A stretch of 37,139 nucleotides of DNA from a virus. Shown piece by piece: positions 7,023 through 14,974 of the stretch. A program made the translations under genes and the position numbers. The stretch is from positions 1 to 37,139 of the IMG/VR virus record IMGVR_UViG_3300034104_006301, one strand, 5' to 3'. Under the pieces are notes generated by a model that worked only from the letters and a program-made list of their open reading frames with translations, did no database searches and was not told where the DNA came from. How positions within the stretch are numbered: position 1 is the stretch's first letter; every line of letters starts with the position of its first letter.

Positions 7023-8090
7023 ATGAATAGATTAATTATAACAGAAGAAGAAAGAAGTAGAATACTTGGGATGCACCAATCGGCAACTAAAAAACAGTAT
7101 TTAAATGAAGATGCTGTAACAGTTGCACCAGGAACAATATCAGTACCATACAATATAGACTCAAAAACAGGTGCACAAGTACTTGCAACAAATAAATATG
7201 TTAAGGTTACTATAATAAATGAAAAAACCCCACAGAATAAAAACGGTTGGTTAACTGAAATGGGGTATGATAGTCTTGGTCAAATCCAATTTCAGACTCC
7301 TGGTTTATCTTTTCCTTTGAAGGGTATCCAAAAAGATTCAAACGGAAATTTAACTGGTATGTTTGCTATAACACCTAGCCAAAAAGATTTAATTAATTAC
7401 CTTACAAGTATGAATGGTAAAAATTTACCTAACACAAATTCTGTTTTTATTGAACTAAAAGGAAAGGGTGCTGTCAAATCATTACCAATGGGTGTCACCA
7501 CTAAATTTACAACATATAACCCAAGCACACCAGCAACCACAACACCAACTAAAACTAAAGGATTAAATGAATCTGATATTAGAAGAATTGTAAGAAGAGT
7601 TATTAAGGAATCAAATAGAGGTTATTTGGTAGAAGATGACTTTAAAGGTGGGCTAACCTTAGCTTTAATGAATCAACTTAATAGCTATTTAAATAGTTTA
7701 ATTCCTAAAGCTAAAGCTATGAATGTTGCTATGAATAGTGTTTTTAGTGTTGTACAATCTGGTACATCACCAGATGTAAATGGTAACCCAGTACCAAAAT
7801 ATACAATAAATTACGGGTCTAAAGATATATTTCAAGGTGAAGGATTTTCAGATGTTGATTTACAAGGTGCAATGAAATCTGATTATTTAAATAAAATATA
7901 CCCAACTAGAATTAACACTAAATTAAATGCTAATAACATTACGGCGGTGAAATCAAAGGAACTTTCAAATTTAGCGATGAGATTTGATTTGGCGAATGGT
8001 GCTTCAAACACATATAAAGCTTGGGTTGCATCAATTGGACCACAACAACCAACAAAAACACCTACCAAACAACCAGTAAAAAAACCTTAA
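7023..8090 (+). CDS. Fusion of two leader-bearing virion proteins
   Basis: A 355-residue protein. Residues 1-33 are a TEEE-type leader (EEERSRILGMHQSA..KQYLNED, with L-N-E). A first domain follows, with an Ala/Thr/Pro linker near residues 165-178. At about 180-197 an LTESDL-type leader appears in the middle of the chain (LNESDIRRIVRRVIKES, ending I-K-E). A second domain follows, then the tail QPVKKP shared with the protein at 5802. The order suggests fusion of two precursors, each with its own propeptide and cleavage site. Function unknown. Confidence 0.85.
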   Translation: MNRLIITEEERSRILGMHQSATKKQYLNEDAVTVAPGTISVPYNIDSKTGAQVLATNKYVKVTIINEKTPQNKNGWLTEMGYDSLGQIQFQTPGLSFPLKGIQKDSNGNLTGMFAITPSQKDLINYLTSMNGKNLPNTNSVFIELKGKGAVKSLPMGVTTKFTTYNPSTPATTTPTKTKGLNESDIRRIVRRVIKESNRGYLVEDDFKGGLTLALMNQLNSYLNSLIPKAKAMNVAMNSVFSVVQSGTSPDVNGNPVPKYTINYGSKDIFQGEGFSDVDLQGAMKSDYLNKIYPTRINTKLNANNITAVKSKELSNLAMRFDLANGASNTYKAWVASIGPQQPTKTPTKQPVKKP

Positions 8091-8112
8091 ACAAATTAAA
8101 ATAGAATAAAAT

Positions 8113-8139
8113 CCCCATCTAATTAAGGTGGGGTTTTTT
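8113..8139 (+). terminator. Rho-independent terminator
   Basis: CCCCATC / GGTGGGG stem followed by TTTTTT, the same stem as at 3208. Confidence 0.85.
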
Positions 8140-8149
8140 GTTTTATAAA

Positions 8150-8161
8150 GTATTTATCTAA
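8150..8161 (+). promoter_or_regulatory. TATTTAT promoter element
   Basis: GTATTTATCTAA, 1 nt upstream of the ATG at 8163. Confidence 0.45.
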
Positions 8162-8162
8162 A

Positions 8163-8732
8163 ATGAGATACATAATAACAGAAAACCAATACGAAAAAAT
8201 ACAAAACCAGATTTTAAACTCAATTAAAAAACATGGGTTTTATGATGCTATGAAGGCTTATAAATTAAATGTTGAAGGTCTTCATAAAATATTTGGTGAA
8301 GGTAATCTACCAAAATTTGATTGTCGTGATTTGTATCAAATATTTTCATACTTTGTTTTTAAAGATTTAGTTCATACTGAATTTAAAATTAAAAAAAATG
8401 GGTCAATTAGTTTTTATACTGACAGTTTTTCCGGTACTATTTTTTTTAGAAGAAAGTTCAAAGATTCAACTATGATTGATGGTTATGCAACACCTTACTT
8501 TGATGGTAATTGTAATTTACCTTTGGACGCAGATTTTTACGTATATAATATTAACGATGATGAAGAACCAGATGAAGTTGATATTGTGGGTAACTATCAA
8601 GAATCTGTTAAACTACCAAAACAATGGAACTCATTTATGGAAATGAAAAACTGGCTTGAAAATGACTATGTTAAAATTTTAATTGATTACACAAATAATG
8701 TTTATGATAAACTAGGTGACTATCGTGATTAA
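8163..8732 (+). CDS. Hypothetical protein with TENQ-type N-terminus
   Basis: A 189-residue protein. It opens with MRYIITENQYEKIQNQIL, a relative of the leader family (compare MKIIITENQ at 8736 and MKITITESQYKKLILE at 21335) but without a clear [IL]-x-E. The centre is rich in Phe, Tyr and Asp (KFDCRDLYQIFSYFVF), and an acidic patch (DDEEPDEVD) lies near residue 140. The family is not recognised. The next gene follows after 3 nt. Confidence 0.8.
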   Translation: MRYIITENQYEKIQNQILNSIKKHGFYDAMKAYKLNVEGLHKIFGEGNLPKFDCRDLYQIFSYFVFKDLVHTEFKIKKNGSISFYTDSFSGTIFFRRKFKDSTMIDGYATPYFDGNCNLPLDADFYVYNINDDEEPDEVDIVGNYQESVKLPKQWNSFMEMKNWLENDYVKILIDYTNNVYDKLGDYRD

Positions 8733-8735
8733 ATA

Positions 8736-9386
8736 ATGAAAATTATAATAACAGAAAATCAAAATAAATTAAGACATCTATACCGAAGAATTGGTGAGAT
8801 TGAAGATGTGTTTAAGGAATATGAGGAACTTTTTACACGTACATCCAAAACATTAAATAAAGATGGTTTTATTCACGCGGTGGGTATGTTTATTGGTGAT
8901 ATAATTGCCGGAAAACTAGAAGAAAAAGATGTTGATTTTGATTATGTTACTTTTAGAAATCAAATTAAAAGATTTGTTGAAACACATTTTTATGAGGAAT
9001 TAATTGACTTTTATTTTAAACATAAAAAACAATTAAACGAATCAAAAAATATGGCTTTTCTAAGAAGAAGAGAAACAATAAAAGATTTGATTGATAATGG
9101 TATTGAAGTTATTCGTAATGATACCGATGTGTGTGATTATACATTTTCTGAATTTCTTACTGAAGTTTCTTGGCAAGTATCAGATAATTCAGATGAGTTG
9201 GGAATTGAACTTACTAATACTAAAATAGATTTAATACATAGGTGGGTTAGAAATAATTTTTCACAATATATCAAAGACGAGTATCTTGAATTAATTGATA
9301 GTGAAGGATGTAATGATTATGATGAAGACGAAATAGATGATGATTATCTATCAGGATTTTTACATAATGTGGATAATAATCAATAA
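8736..9386 (+). CDS. Hypothetical two-unit acidic protein
   Basis: A 216-residue protein that starts MKIIITENQNKLRHLYRRIGE (I-G-E). Its second half begins after LNESK (about residues 100-104), like the MNESK joint in the protein at 1389. Both halves are helical with an FxxF..D pattern, so an ancient duplication is possible, though much less obvious than at 1389. The C-terminus is strongly acidic (YDEDEIDDDY). Function unknown. Confidence 0.8.
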   Translation: MKIIITENQNKLRHLYRRIGEIEDVFKEYEELFTRTSKTLNKDGFIHAVGMFIGDIIAGKLEEKDVDFDYVTFRNQIKRFVETHFYEELIDFYFKHKKQLNESKNMAFLRRRETIKDLIDNGIEVIRNDTDVCDYTFSEFLTEVSWQVSDNSDELGIELTNTKIDLIHRWVRNNFSQYIKDEYLELIDSEGCNDYDEDEIDDDYLSGFLHNVDNNQ

Positions 9387-9391
9387 TAGAC

Positions 9392-9410
9392 GATATTTAT
9401 ATTTATAAAT
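9392..9410 (+). promoter_or_regulatory. Double TATTTAT promoter element
   Basis: GATATTTATATTTATAAAT contains two overlapping copies, 15 nt upstream of the ATG at 9426. Confidence 0.5.
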
Positions 9411-9425
9411 TAAAAATTAAAAATT

Positions 9426-10322
9426 ATGAAAAAAATTGTTAGGTTAACGGAATCCGAGTTAGTCCAAAAAATATTTAAAATACTTAATGAACAAGGTTTT
9501 GCAAAAGATAAAAAAGATAGATGGGGGCGACCATTAATGGTTAATGGAAAACCAAGCTTATGGTTTGGTTTTGATACAAAAACAAAAAAATACGTTGAGG
9601 GGCAGTGTGCTGGACTTTCAAGCGAAAATAATAATGAAGCTTGTAGAAGAAAACTAGGCATGAAAACTCGTTCAGAAATGAGTGCAAAAGAAGAAGCGTT
9701 AGCATATCAACCTAAAACAAGTAAAAACACCCCTTGGCCAATTCAAGTTAATTATTATGCACCTTTTGATAAAAAATTTCCTACCGGACATATAGAATGT
9801 AGATCCCTTAAAGAACCTCAATATCAAATGAACGCCAATCCAATTAGAGATAAATGGGTCGAAGCTCTTTTTAGTACTGCTAAAAGTAATAATTTTTGGA
9901 ATATGCCAATGACTGGTAAAAAATGGCTTCCAGATAAACCAAAAAACGCCCAAACTATATTTGTATATTTAACAAATAAAGAATATCAAATTTTTAAAAG
10001 TGCAACACCAAAATTAAACTTGAAATTAGATTACAAGGCAGATAAATTAAAACAATCTGTTAAAAGCCCTGATCAAGCTATTACAAATTATAACGTACTT
10101 ACCCAAAACTGTGCAGATGGGGTTGCAAAATCTCTAGGTGTTAGCGTCGCTAAAACAACAAGAACTGAATCGATTATTATTGCGGGAACAAAATTTTTTA
10201 GTTCATTGTTAGGTGGTGCTTTGGAATTGTTAAATGATGAAATTGATACAACATTACCGTATGACGTATTTGAAAAAATTAAACAACAATATAAAGGTAG
10301 ATGGACAAGTTCATTAAAATAA
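9426..10322 (+). CDS. Putative virion protein, possible permuted papain-like hydrolase
   Basis: A 298-residue protein with the LTESDL-type leader KKIVRLTESELVQKIFKILNEQ (L-N-E). The body contains TGHIECR near residue 120 and TQNCADGVAKSLGV near residue 220. A His in a GH context followed later by Asn-Cys matches the residue order of permuted papain-fold enzymes (LRAT/NlpC-P60 type), which cut amide or ester bonds. The fold is a guess from these two motifs. If right, this would be an enzyme delivered with the DNA. Confidence 0.75.
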   Translation: MKKIVRLTESELVQKIFKILNEQGFAKDKKDRWGRPLMVNGKPSLWFGFDTKTKKYVEGQCAGLSSENNNEACRRKLGMKTRSEMSAKEEALAYQPKTSKNTPWPIQVNYYAPFDKKFPTGHIECRSLKEPQYQMNANPIRDKWVEALFSTAKSNNFWNMPMTGKKWLPDKPKNAQTIFVYLTNKEYQIFKSATPKLNLKLDYKADKLKQSVKSPDQAITNYNVLTQNCADGVAKSLGVSVAKTTRTESIIIAGTKFFSSLLGGALELLNDEIDTTLPYDVFEKIKQQYKGRWTSSLK

Positions 10323-10332
10323 AAAAAAATAA

Positions 10333-10872
10333 ATGAAAAAAATAATAATAACCGAAGAACAATTATCTAGATTAATCGATAGATTAAACGAAGAAGCGGT
10401 TGGGTACGATGATTTTTATCAGATGTTCCAACATGGTGGTAAATCTATGGGAATTTTAATGGACACTTTGCGTGATTTATTAAAGGTATTTGAAGGAATT
10501 GTTTCTATGATAAATTCTGAAAATATTGAATATATCGATTTACGAGAGAATTTAGAAGCTGCAATTGATTTAATTACGGAGATTAATGATGTTATGAAAA
10601 TTGTATTTAAAGACTTTACAGATAGAGATGTTATTAAATCTGGTGAAATTATGCACAGAAAATTGGAATCTTATCAGGAAAAAATAAGGGTATTAATTAA
10701 TATGGGTGAAGAGTTATTATCAAAAGAAAATTTGATTGATAGACTTTACAGTATGACAGAAAATCTTGGTAAATTTATTGCTGATTATACAGATAAACTA
10801 GGAAATGCTGATAAAACATTTAAGAGAAGATTAGAAATAGGAAGAGATAAAAGAAATCCGGATTATAATTAA
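10333..10872 (+). CDS. Putative virion protein, helical, TEEQ leader
   Basis: A 179-residue, almost wholly helical protein with the leader KKIIITEEQLSRLIDRLNEEA (L-N-E). The body is a run of amphipathic helices resembling a coiled-coil or four-helix bundle. It follows the 9426 gene by 10 nt and has no promoter of its own. Function unknown. Confidence 0.8.
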   Translation: MKKIIITEEQLSRLIDRLNEEAVGYDDFYQMFQHGGKSMGILMDTLRDLLKVFEGIVSMINSENIEYIDLRENLEAAIDLITEINDVMKIVFKDFTDRDVIKSGEIMHRKLESYQEKIRVLINMGEELLSKENLIDRLYSMTENLGKFIADYTDKLGNADKTFKRRLEIGRDKRNPDYN

Positions 10873-10876
10873 AAAT

Positions 10877-10999
10877 ATGAAAAAAGAAGAAAGAAAAGCC
10901 AAAAATAAAAGTAATTTAAAAAAATGGAAAAAAATACAAATTAATAATAATTTGATATTAGAATCTTATTTTAAAAATCTTAAAAAAGATGGGTTATAA
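10877..10999 (+). CDS. Very small basic protein (40 aa)
   Basis: An ORF between 10333 and 10989 that overlaps the start of the latter by 11 nt. The product is Lys-rich and contains NNNLILESYFKNL. The I-L-E sits in the same NLILE context as in the next protein (SNLILENRLL), which suggests the ORF is real and related to the leader family. It could also be a remnant of a duplicated leader. Confidence 0.5.
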   Translation: MKKEERKAKNKSNLKKWKKIQINNNLILESYFKNLKKDGL

Positions 11000-11597
11000 C
11001 AAGATAAGACATATTAAGAAATCCAATCTAATATTAGAAAATAGATTACTAAATGAAGATAATGTAACAGGATCAACTGGTAACGCAAAAACTTTAGCAA
11101 ATATAACCGGTGTTCCTGAAGAAGTATTTAAATATTTTGACACAAAAAAACCAACAGATATAAATACATTATACACTTTTTCTAATTCAATGTCACAAAA
11201 CGTACAAAATCTTAATAAAGATGGGAATGGACAACAAAAAATTGATGAAATGTTAAAAAAATTAGATGAAACATCAATATCTTTTAATGATTATGAAAAA
11301 AAACTTATAAACTGGTTAAAAGATACAATACAGAGTCAAGCAAGTCATTTCCAAATTTATAAAGGCGCTCAAAATCAACCAGAAGTACAAGGTGCTAAAA
11401 TGGCACAAGATAAAACAATTACCGATGCAGATAATGATTATGATTATAAAAGAGAAAAAGGAAAATACTATTTTAAATTAAAAGATAACCCAAAATCCAC
11501 TAATGCTCAAAATTTAAGAAAACAAGGGAAATATACCAATTGGTCTTTAGCAACAGGAAATGTAGAAAAAATTATAAAAAGAAAATTAGATTTTTAA
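10989..11597 (+). CDS. Putative virion protein, paralogue of the 131 gene
   Basis: A 202-residue protein, the same length as the product at 131-739. The C-terminal ~60 residues (DYDYKREKGKYYFKLKD then YTNW) align with that protein's end. Its N-terminus differs: GYNKIRHIKKSNLILENRLLNED, with I-L-E and L-N-E. So the same mature domain has been paired with two different leaders. Function unknown. Confidence 0.85.
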   Translation: MGYNKIRHIKKSNLILENRLLNEDNVTGSTGNAKTLANITGVPEEVFKYFDTKKPTDINTLYTFSNSMSQNVQNLNKDGNGQQKIDEMLKKLDETSISFNDYEKKLINWLKDTIQSQASHFQIYKGAQNQPEVQGAKMAQDKTITDADNDYDYKREKGKYYFKLKDNPKSTNAQNLRKQGKYTNWSLATGNVEKIIKRKLDF

Positions 11598-11625
11598 AAT
11601 GGGGTTTTAATACCCCATTTTTTTT
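11596..11625. terminator. Bidirectional terminator
   Basis: AAAATGGGG / CCCCATTTT with a T run on the plus strand and an A run on the other side. It sits between convergent genes, and its edge touches the last codon of the FKBP gene. Confidence 0.85.
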
Positions 11626-12049
11626 AAGATAAAGAAACAACCTCAATATCAAAAATTAATTTTTTACCAGCCAAAGGATGATTTGCATCAATTTTTACAG
11701 ATTCTTCATTTATTTCTAATACTTTAACAACTGAAACACCAGCAGGACCAAAAGTTTGTAACATCATACCAACCTCAACATTTTCTGGAACTTTGTCTTT
11801 TGGTACATCAACAAATGCTTCTTCATTTACTAAACCATAAGCGTCTTCCGGTTCTATTTCGATTGTTTTTGTATCACCAACACTCAAACCAATTAAACCA
11901 TTTTCAAAACCAGGAATTAAAGCACCTTGTCCTAATGTTACAGAAAGAGGATCTCTTCCTTCAGTCAAAGATGTATCAAATACTGTCCCATCTTCTAATT
12001 TACCTGTGTAATTTACAGTTACACTACTGTTTACATCAATTTTTACCAT
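11624..12049 (-). CDS. FKBP-type peptidyl-prolyl isomerase, SlyD-like
   Basis: A 141-residue complete protein. N-terminal FKBP half: VTVNYTGKLEDGTVFDTS, then GQGALIPGFENGLIGLSVGD. Next comes the insert-in-flap type region with EPEDAYG and VPKDKVPE, then DANHPLAGKKLIFDIEVV, the usual SlyD ending before the metal-binding tail, which is absent here. SlyD proteins catalyse proline isomerisation and act as folding chaperones in the cytoplasm. It reads like a bacterial gene acquired by the phage. It stands alone on the minus strand. Confidence 0.93.
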   Translation of the reverse strand: MVKIDVNSSVTVNYTGKLEDGTVFDTSLTEGRDPLSVTLGQGALIPGFENGLIGLSVGDTKTIEIEPEDAYGLVNEEAFVDVPKDKVPENVEVGMMLQTFGPAGVSVVKVLEINEESVKIDANHPLAGKKLIFDIEVVSLS

Positions 12050-12100
12050 AATTTATTTTTTTATAATTATAGTTTTTTTAAATAATTAAGTAAACTACTT

Positions 12101-12112
12101 GATATTTATTAA
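12101..12112 (+). promoter_or_regulatory. TATTTAT promoter element
   Basis: GATATTTATTAA, 18 nt upstream of the ATG at 12131. Confidence 0.5.
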
Positions 12113-12130
12113 TAATAAAAGTTTATTAAA

Positions 12131-13042
12131 ATGAAAAAAATTATTAAATTAACTGAATCAGAATTAAGTAAAGTTATTAAAAAAATAATTACTGAAGTTA
12201 CTATACCTAAAACTACAGATGAAATAAAAGATTTTCAATCTTGGGTTGTAAATGTAAAAAAAAATAAAACAATTTTAGGTAAGGGTGGTGATAGTGGTTT
12301 TGGTGATGATGGAAAATGGGGTTCAAAAACACAATTAGCTTGGAACACGTATTCAAATGAGTATAATAAAAATGTTAAAAAAACTAGTAAGAAAAAACCC
12401 TTGGTAACCCCAAGTACAAGTGTTTTACAAATTGCTAAAATCTGGTTTAATAAATTAACAAAAGGTAAAAACCCAAGTAAAAATTCTTCATTATTATTTG
12501 ATGGTTCTAAACTTATTTGGTTGTCAAATGGTAGTGAAATTGAGAGCTGGGGAGCAACTAGTGGTGTTAATCTTTTTAACGCCGAACCTTCTCAGTGGTT
12601 AGATCTTGCAAAAAATATATTTTCATCTAAACAGGAAAAATCAAAATTAAAAGGGTTTGGACCAATCCCAGAAGGAAAATATACTGTTGGTAAATTACAA
12701 ACAAGTAAATTGGAACGAACTAACCCATTTATGGATTTTGTTAGATTAATATTTAAAACAAATCAAACAAATCATGATTGGAATAAAGATACTGCTAGTA
12801 CAAGAATTTCTTGGGGGTACTATAGAGCGCCAATAATTTCAAATAGTGGAACCAAAACATATGGTAGGAGTGATTTTTATATTCACGGTGGTGCACTACC
12901 AGCATCCCATGGATGTATTGACTTAACATCAAGTATGGATGATTTTGCTAAATTTTATTCTTCTTGGGCAAGTAAATACAAAAAAAACTCAATTCAGTTA
13001 ACTGTTAAGTATTCATCATCATTAATTAATATACTCGCGTAA
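12131..13042 (+). CDS. Putative virion L,D-transpeptidase (YkuD-like) with leader
   Basis: A 303-residue protein. The leader KKIIKLTESELSKVIKKIITE ends in I-T-E. Residues ~30-80 resemble a peptidoglycan-binding unit (DGKWGSKTQLAWN). Residues ~115-300 look like a YkuD L,D-transpeptidase: GPIPEGKYTVGKL, then IHGGALPASHGCIDL at about 251-265, holding the catalytic His and Cys. The usual Arg after GC(V/I) is Asp here. Such enzymes cross-link or exchange peptides of cell-wall murein. The leader implies packaging in the head and injection, in contrast to the exported relative at 13112. Confidence 0.82.
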   Translation: MKKIIKLTESELSKVIKKIITEVTIPKTTDEIKDFQSWVVNVKKNKTILGKGGDSGFGDDGKWGSKTQLAWNTYSNEYNKNVKKTSKKKPLVTPSTSVLQIAKIWFNKLTKGKNPSKNSSLLFDGSKLIWLSNGSEIESWGATSGVNLFNAEPSQWLDLAKNIFSSKQEKSKLKGFGPIPEGKYTVGKLQTSKLERTNPFMDFVRLIFKTNQTNHDWNKDTASTRISWGYYRAPIISNSGTKTYGRSDFYIHGGALPASHGCIDLTSSMDDFAKFYSSWASKYKKNSIQLTVKYSSSLINILA

Positions 13043-13057
13043 AAAAGTAAAAATAAA

Positions 13058-13088
13058 ATTGTAAATTAAAATTTTATTTATATATTTG
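13058..13088 (+). promoter_or_regulatory. Host-type promoter
   Basis: ATTG at 13058-13061, a 19-nt spacer, then TATATTTG at 13081-13088; 23 nt upstream of the ATG at 13112. Confidence 0.65.
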
Positions 13089-13111
13089 TACTATAATTAA
13101 AATTTGAATTT

Positions 13112-13654
13112 ATGAAAAAGTTATTATTTTATTGTTTTTTATTTGTTGTCTCAGCATTTAGTTTTATGTCATTCACATCAAAAAGTGAAAACGAACTCTT
13201 TACAATTGCGTCTGAAAAATTAATTGAGTATAGAATCAAAAAAAGAGATTATGTTATTATTGTAGATTACACCAAACCTATTTTTAGTGAAAGACTTTAC
13301 GTTTTAGATATGAAAAACAAAAAAATTGTTTTAAAATCAACCGTAAGTCATGCGTTTAAATCGGGTGTAATGTATCCAACAGACTTTAGTAATGTTAGTG
13401 GTACAAACAAATCATCAAAAGGAGCTTTTATTACAAAAGGAACATATAATGGAGGTTTTGGTTATTCAATGGTAATCAGAGGTCTAGATAGAGGTATAAA
13501 TGATAATGTTGAATCTAGAAAAATAATTTTCCACTCAACAAAAAAAATGAAAACAAGTTGGTCAAATGGTTGTTTTGCCACACCAGAAGAAACAAATAAA
13601 ACAATAATTGAACTAACAAAAAATGGTAGATTAGTCTATGTCATAACAGATTAA
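13112..13654 (+). CDS. Exported murein L,D-transpeptidase catalytic-domain-like protein
   Basis: A 180-residue protein. Residues 1-19 are a signal peptide (LLFYCFLFVVSAFSFMSF). The rest matches the short L,D-transpeptidase-like family: DYTKPIFSERLYVLDM, a central GAFITKGTYNGGFGYS, a conserved His in IIFHSTKKM and the catalytic pattern SWSNGCFATPEE (S-x-G-C). Expected site of action is the periplasmic cell wall. It has a host-type promoter and no propeptide leader, so it is probably made early and exported by the infected cell. Confidence 0.8.
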   Translation: MKKLLFYCFLFVVSAFSFMSFTSKSENELFTIASEKLIEYRIKKRDYVIIVDYTKPIFSERLYVLDMKNKKIVLKSTVSHAFKSGVMYPTDFSNVSGTNKSSKGAFITKGTYNGGFGYSMVIRGLDRGINDNVESRKIIFHSTKKMKTSWSNGCFATPEETNKTIIELTKNGRLVYVITD

Positions 13655-13684
13655 AAACATATTCTAAATTGAGTTTTTTAATTA

Positions 13685-13697
13685 CATATTTATTAAT
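13685..13697 (+). promoter_or_regulatory. TATTTAT promoter element
   Basis: CATATTTATTAAT, directly abutting the ATG at 13698. Confidence 0.45.
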
Positions 13698-13907
13698 ATG
13701 TTAGCTAAAATAAAAAAATTCTTAAAATACCTAATAGTCCAAGTAATGAATAAATATGGTTCATTTATGTGGTTTGGAACACATATAACTATGACCCAAG
13801 TTGATTGGCATTATTTACTTGAGATTTTTTTATGTTTAGGTATTAACTTTTTAATGATTTTTTCCGTATATTTGGAATACATAGAAAAACAAAATGAAAA
13901 CCTATAA
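13698..13907 (+). CDS. Small membrane protein (69 aa)
   Basis: The N-terminus is basic (LAKIKKFLKYLIVQVMNKYG). A hydrophobic helix lies at about residues 40-60 (LLEIFLCLGINFLMIFSVYL) and is followed by a charged tail. It overlaps the next gene by 14 nt, so the two are probably translationally coupled. Function unknown; it could assist lysis or membrane remodelling. Confidence 0.65.
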   Translation: MLAKIKKFLKYLIVQVMNKYGSFMWFGTHITMTQVDWHYLLEIFLCLGINFLMIFSVYLEYIEKQNENL

Positions 13908-14475
13908 AAAACTAATAGTACCGAATGATTCTGCTTGGAGTAGAAATACTTTATTTAGTAAACTACATTGGAGAATAAGATATTTTTTAACTGGTATTAA
14001 AAATATATTCAGATGGATTCCGATTTTATATAAAGATAGAGATTGGGATCCTTGGCATATCTACACAGTACTACAAAAAAAGATAGAATTTCAAAGACAA
14101 GAAATCATAAATGCAAATCGTCACACTGAAATTGATAAAGATAATCGTGATATGACAATTGTACTTAATTTACTTGAAAGGGTAAAAGAAGATTATTATA
14201 CCACAGAATATCTTGATTACGATGAAACAAAATATGATTTCATACCCGTTAAAGATAATCCTAATCTTAAAGAAATGGTTAAGACAATTTTAAGTGAAAA
14301 TTATGATGAGTTTTTAAAAAAATATCCATCAAGTGTTAAAAAAGTTTTAAAAGAAAAAGGTACCGATTTGGAGAAAGATGTTCTTTGTCATTATGTTGCA
14401 AGACATAATCAAGAAAAAGCAAGAAAATTATTATTTAAATTATTAGAACAAAAAATTGAAAGATGGTGGGATTAA
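13894..14475 (+). CDS. Conserved phage-type hypothetical protein
   Basis: A 193-residue protein. The segment WRIRYFLTGIKNIFRWIPILYKDRDWD (given here only as a motif around residues 26-52, with key residues RWIP and DRDWD) resembles hypothetical proteins common in environmental tailed phages; I know no function for them. The rest is helical and ends in KIERWWD. The gene overlaps both neighbours by 13-14 nt, which indicates one operon. Confidence 0.8.
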   Translation: MKTYKKLIVPNDSAWSRNTLFSKLHWRIRYFLTGIKNIFRWIPILYKDRDWDPWHIYTVLQKKIEFQRQEIINANRHTEIDKDNRDMTIVLNLLERVKEDYYTTEYLDYDETKYDFIPVKDNPNLKEMVKTILSENYDEFLKKYPSSVKKVLKEKGTDLEKDVLCHYVARHNQEKARKLLFKLLEQKIERWWD

Positions 14476-14657
14476 AAAATTTACAGGTATATAAAATTAA
14501 AGATAAAGAAACTTACAATCATTTACAAACAGTTTTAAATGGTTGGTGTTTTTTTAGAAATGATGGTGAAAACTTTTATGTAAAAGCTCCAGAAAATAAT
14601 ACAATTAAAAGTTTAATAGAAATGGGTCTTATTCTGGAGTATCAAGAGAAAAATTAA
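14463..14657 (+). CDS. Small hypothetical protein (64 aa)
   Basis: It overlaps the preceding gene by 13 nt in another frame. Beta-alpha content with NGWCFFRNDGENFYVKAP. It overlaps the convergent gene 14629 by 29 nt, which is unusual but tolerable at 3' ends. Function unknown. Confidence 0.6.
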   Translation: MVGLKNLQVYKIKDKETYNHLQTVLNGWCFFRNDGENFYVKAPENNTIKSLIEMGLILEYQEKN

Positions 14658-14907
14658 CCATTATTGGTTTTTTATCACCAACAACAGACCATCCTTGTTT
14701 TATAATTAAGGGAGCCCCCTCTTGTATTAATTCAGAATCCGTATCAAGATCATCTAAATGTAGTATAGCATTTATTGTATAACAATCTTTACTTCTTACA
14801 TAAATAAGATTTGTTATTTTAATATAACTATTTTTTCCGAACATTTCAGTAACTCTACCCTTTAAAGCTGTATCTAAAATTTTCTGAAGATATAGTTTTC
14901 TATTCAT
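14629..14907 (-). CDS. Hypothetical protein (92 aa)
   Basis: A compact mixed alpha/beta protein with no leader and no signal peptide. Neither a TATTTAT element nor a good host-type promoter is obvious upstream (the 14908-14950 region is AT-rich). Its 3' end overlaps the 14463 gene. Function unknown. Confidence 0.65.
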   Translation of the reverse strand: MNRKLYLQKILDTALKGRVTEMFGKNSYIKITNLIYVRSKDCYTINAILHLDDLDTDSELIQEGAPLIIKQGWSVVGDKKPIMVNFSLDTPE

Positions 14908-14974
14908 ATGTTAAATAATACACGAATAATATTCATTTGACAACTAAAAAACAAAACTTTATTATTATTTAAAC

